From Anaerolineae bacterium (GTDB taxonomy: Bacteria; Chloroflexota; Anaerolineae; 4572-78; NAK82): a stretch of DNA of 7,624 nt. Under the pieces are notes generated by a model. The model saw only the letters and a program-made list of their open reading frames with translations, did not search any database and was not told where the DNA came from. The stretch spans positions 1 to 7,624 of the forward strand of contig JANXAX010000029.1 in NCBI GenBank assembly GCA_025062175.1, in the 5' to 3' direction. The translations under genes were made by a program, and so were the position numbers. Below, in pieces: positions 6,045-7,624 of the stretch (position 1 is its first letter; every line of letters starts with the position of its first letter).

Positions 6045-7616
6045 TTACTGCGCCTGGAAAACCACCCAATAGGAATAATGGCCTTGACACAACAAGCCGC
6101 TGCAACGATTCACGTCGGGACAATAGCCAGCCTCGACCAGCCATTCTACGGGTATTTCCCAGGTGTTGGTGCTGAGCAGGGGAGTCTGTTCGCTGGTCAC
6201 CGGCGTACCGGCCGGGTTTTCGATCACTTTCAGGCGCGTGCCACTATTATACAAGGCGATCTCGGCCGTCTTGATGCCATAGTGGAAGAAGGGCTCGTTC
6301 TTATCGCCGCTGGTCACGCGGAAATTGTTGGCCGGTGGATCACCGATAACCGGGCCAAAGAGCGGATTTCCGGCGCGGTCGATCACTGAGAGGAAGATGT
6401 GGTGATTGCCCGAACAACCACCGTTTTCAGCGATGGTCAGCATCCGCACAGCAGCCAGGCGAAAGTGGTGCGTGACCGGTTGAGGAGATGGAGTGGGCCT
6501 CGGTGAAGGCTGTGGGGAAGCGCTCGGCTCAGGTGGGGGTGTCGGAGCCGGTGGAGAGGACTGCGAGATAACTGGCAGATAGAGGTTGTAGCTCTCCGTT
6601 TCGTCTCCCTCTATCACACGGACTTGGCGTTCCACCCACACGCTTGGCAATGCTGGAACGGCTGGGTCGCCATGGGGCTTGCGCTGTTGCCAGGCGCGCA
6701 CGCGCAACGTGTATGTAGTGTCGGCCTGCAGCTGCAACGTGATGCCTTGCGCTTGGCCGCCGGGCTGGTTTGCCTGTTGAAGCGTCTGCCAGTCGCCGTC
6801 GTTGACGCGCAGCTGTACGTCGTAGCCCCATAGCGACCAGTAGCTCGGATTCGGCAGCGTGGCACTCCAACGCACTGGTAGCGCCCCCGGAGACGCGCGC
6901 ATCGGCATGTCCAGCGTGACGATAGGGGCTTGTTCGAAGTGGAAACTGTCCAGATAGCCGGTGTTGAGATATGGCACGCCTACATTATCACCGCGGTTCT
7001 CCACCTGGATGAACAGGGTTGTCCGATTGCTCAGCGCAGTCACCGCCAATGTCGGACCGAGCCACGCATTGTCGCGACCGTCCCATTCGCTCCAAACCAC
7101 ATGCGCGGCCAGTGGATCGCTTCCACCAGTGGGGTCGATGCCGATGCGCTTGTAAATCTTGGTATGATCCACCTCGCCGCCAGGTCCCTTCCAAAAGGTG
7201 ACGATCTTGCCACCAAAGGCGTAGTCCACGCCGCTATCAACCGTCACGGTGGGTGAGAAGACAAAGGCCCAGGCGGCGTGTGAGGCAAAAGCCGGTGCTC
7301 TTTCTCCTTCGAGATGGTAGTTCGAGTACCCTGTGTTGTAATACGTCTGAAGAAACCGGCCGAAAGTGTCGCTGTCCATAAAGTGTAACCGGTCAGCGCC
7401 ACTGAACACGCGCACCGTCCAGCCACGCCCTTGTCTTTCAGGGAATCCGCGCCAGAACTGGGGCTGGCCATTCTCAGTGTAAGGGTCGAAGAGTTCGAAA
7501 CCACCGTTGATGGACAGATTGACCGCCAGGGTGGTCAAAGGCCATAGGGACAAGGTTATCAGGGAGAGCACTGCCAGCAGCACAATATGGAGCCAATGGC
7601 GTTGCGAGTAGCGCAT
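6045..7616 (-). CDS. Secreted multidomain surface protein, function unknown
   Basis: Not recognised as a named protein. The 523 residues open with a Sec signal peptide: basic start, hydrophobic core about 9-30, likely cleavage after T-L-A31. Residues about 32-230 look like a beta-sandwich of the carbohydrate-binding type: 'NLSINGGFE' at 33-41, many aromatic residues, and 'LDSFHFEQAP' at 222-231. Residues about 232-335 resemble a fibronectin-III module ('YDVQLRVNDGDWQTL', 'TTYTLRVRAW'). Then 'YNLYLPVISQ' (343-352) precedes a Pro/Ser linker (353-380). A C-terminal domain (about 383-523) contains the protein's only cysteines, C401, C499, C505 and C510, which may form disulfides outside the cell. 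No protease or glycosidase motif is evident, so a binding or adhesive role is a guess. The ATG is 8 nt from the window edge, so the ribosome-binding site is not fully visible and the frame could extend further, although the signal peptide looks complete. Confidence 0.8.
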   Translation of the reverse strand: MRYSQRHWLHIVLLAVLSLITLSLWPLTTLAVNLSINGGFELFDPYTENGQPQFWRGFPERQGRGWTVRVFSGADRLHFMDSDTFGRFLQTYYNTGYSNYHLEGERAPAFASHAAWAFVFSPTVTVDSGVDYAFGGKIVTFWKGPGGEVDHTKIYKRIGIDPTGGSDPLAAHVVWSEWDGRDNAWLGPTLAVTALSNRTTLFIQVENRGDNVGVPYLNTGYLDSFHFEQAPIVTLDMPMRASPGALPVRWSATLPNPSYWSLWGYDVQLRVNDGDWQTLQQANQPGGQAQGITLQLQADTTYTLRVRAWQQRKPHGDPAVPALPSVWVERQVRVIEGDETESYNLYLPVISQSSPPAPTPPPEPSASPQPSPRPTPSPQPVTHHFRLAAVRMLTIAENGGCSGNHHIFLSVIDRAGNPLFGPVIGDPPANNFRVTSGDKNEPFFHYGIKTAEIALYNSGTRLKVIENPAGTPVTSEQTPLLSTNTWEIPVEWLVEAGYCPDVNRCSGLLCQGHYSYWVVFQAQ

Positions 7617-7624
7617 TGTGTCAG

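Noticed and set aside
5946..6389. Plus-strand open frame of 147 codons reaching from the spacer into the secreted-protein gene
   Set aside because: Most of it is antisense to the C-terminal domain of the minus-strand gene, and it has no clear ribosome-binding site or family motif.
1..7624. CRISPR array, tRNA, rRNA, insertion sequence or defence system
   Set aside because: No spaced direct repeats, cloverleaf, transposase or recognisable defence gene was seen; all long coding stretches are accounted for by the listed genes.

Overview
The window looks like chromosomal DNA of a Chloroflexota bacterium, perhaps Anaerolineae or a relative. This placement is an inference. It rests on moderately high GC, an extracytoplasmic DsbA-like/cyclophilin lipoprotein with a Thr/Ala/Pro-rich stalk, a secreted protein carrying a 'YNLYLPVI' segment before a Pro/Ser-rich linker, and an orphan family-5 solute-binding protein beside secG. 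No mobile element, CRISPR array, rRNA or tRNA is visible.

Positions 1-5249 hold five tightly packed plus-strand genes. They are the C-terminal two thirds of dihydrolipoyl dehydrogenase (lpdA, cut by the window edge), secG, an extracytoplasmic family-5 substrate-binding protein, a lipoprotein fusing a DsbA-like thioredoxin fold to a cyclophilin-type prolyl isomerase, and dTDP-glucose 4,6-dehydratase (rfbB). The gaps are 15, 41, 20 and 0 bp, so one transcription unit is plausible. secG, the solute-binding protein and the Dsb/cyclophilin lipoprotein together suggest an export and extracytoplasmic folding theme. lpdA (central carbon metabolism) and rfbB (deoxysugar synthesis for surface glycans) flank it.

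Positions 5240-7616 are on the minus strand. Adenine phosphoribosyltransferase (apt) meets rfbB tail to tail with a 10-bp overlap and has a convincing extended -10 promoter of its own. Upstream of apt, across a noncoding spacer of about 290 bp that contains this promoter, is a large secreted multidomain protein. It has a signal peptide, a probable beta-sandwich, a fibronectin-III-like region, a proline-rich linker and a cysteine-containing C-terminal domain. Its specific function is not recognisable.

Most of the content is ordinary housekeeping. The points most worth a second look are the Dsb-cyclophilin fusion, the orphan membrane-anchored solute-binding protein next to secG, a perfect inverted repeat over that protein's ribosome-binding region, and the unassigned four-cysteine domain of the secreted protein.
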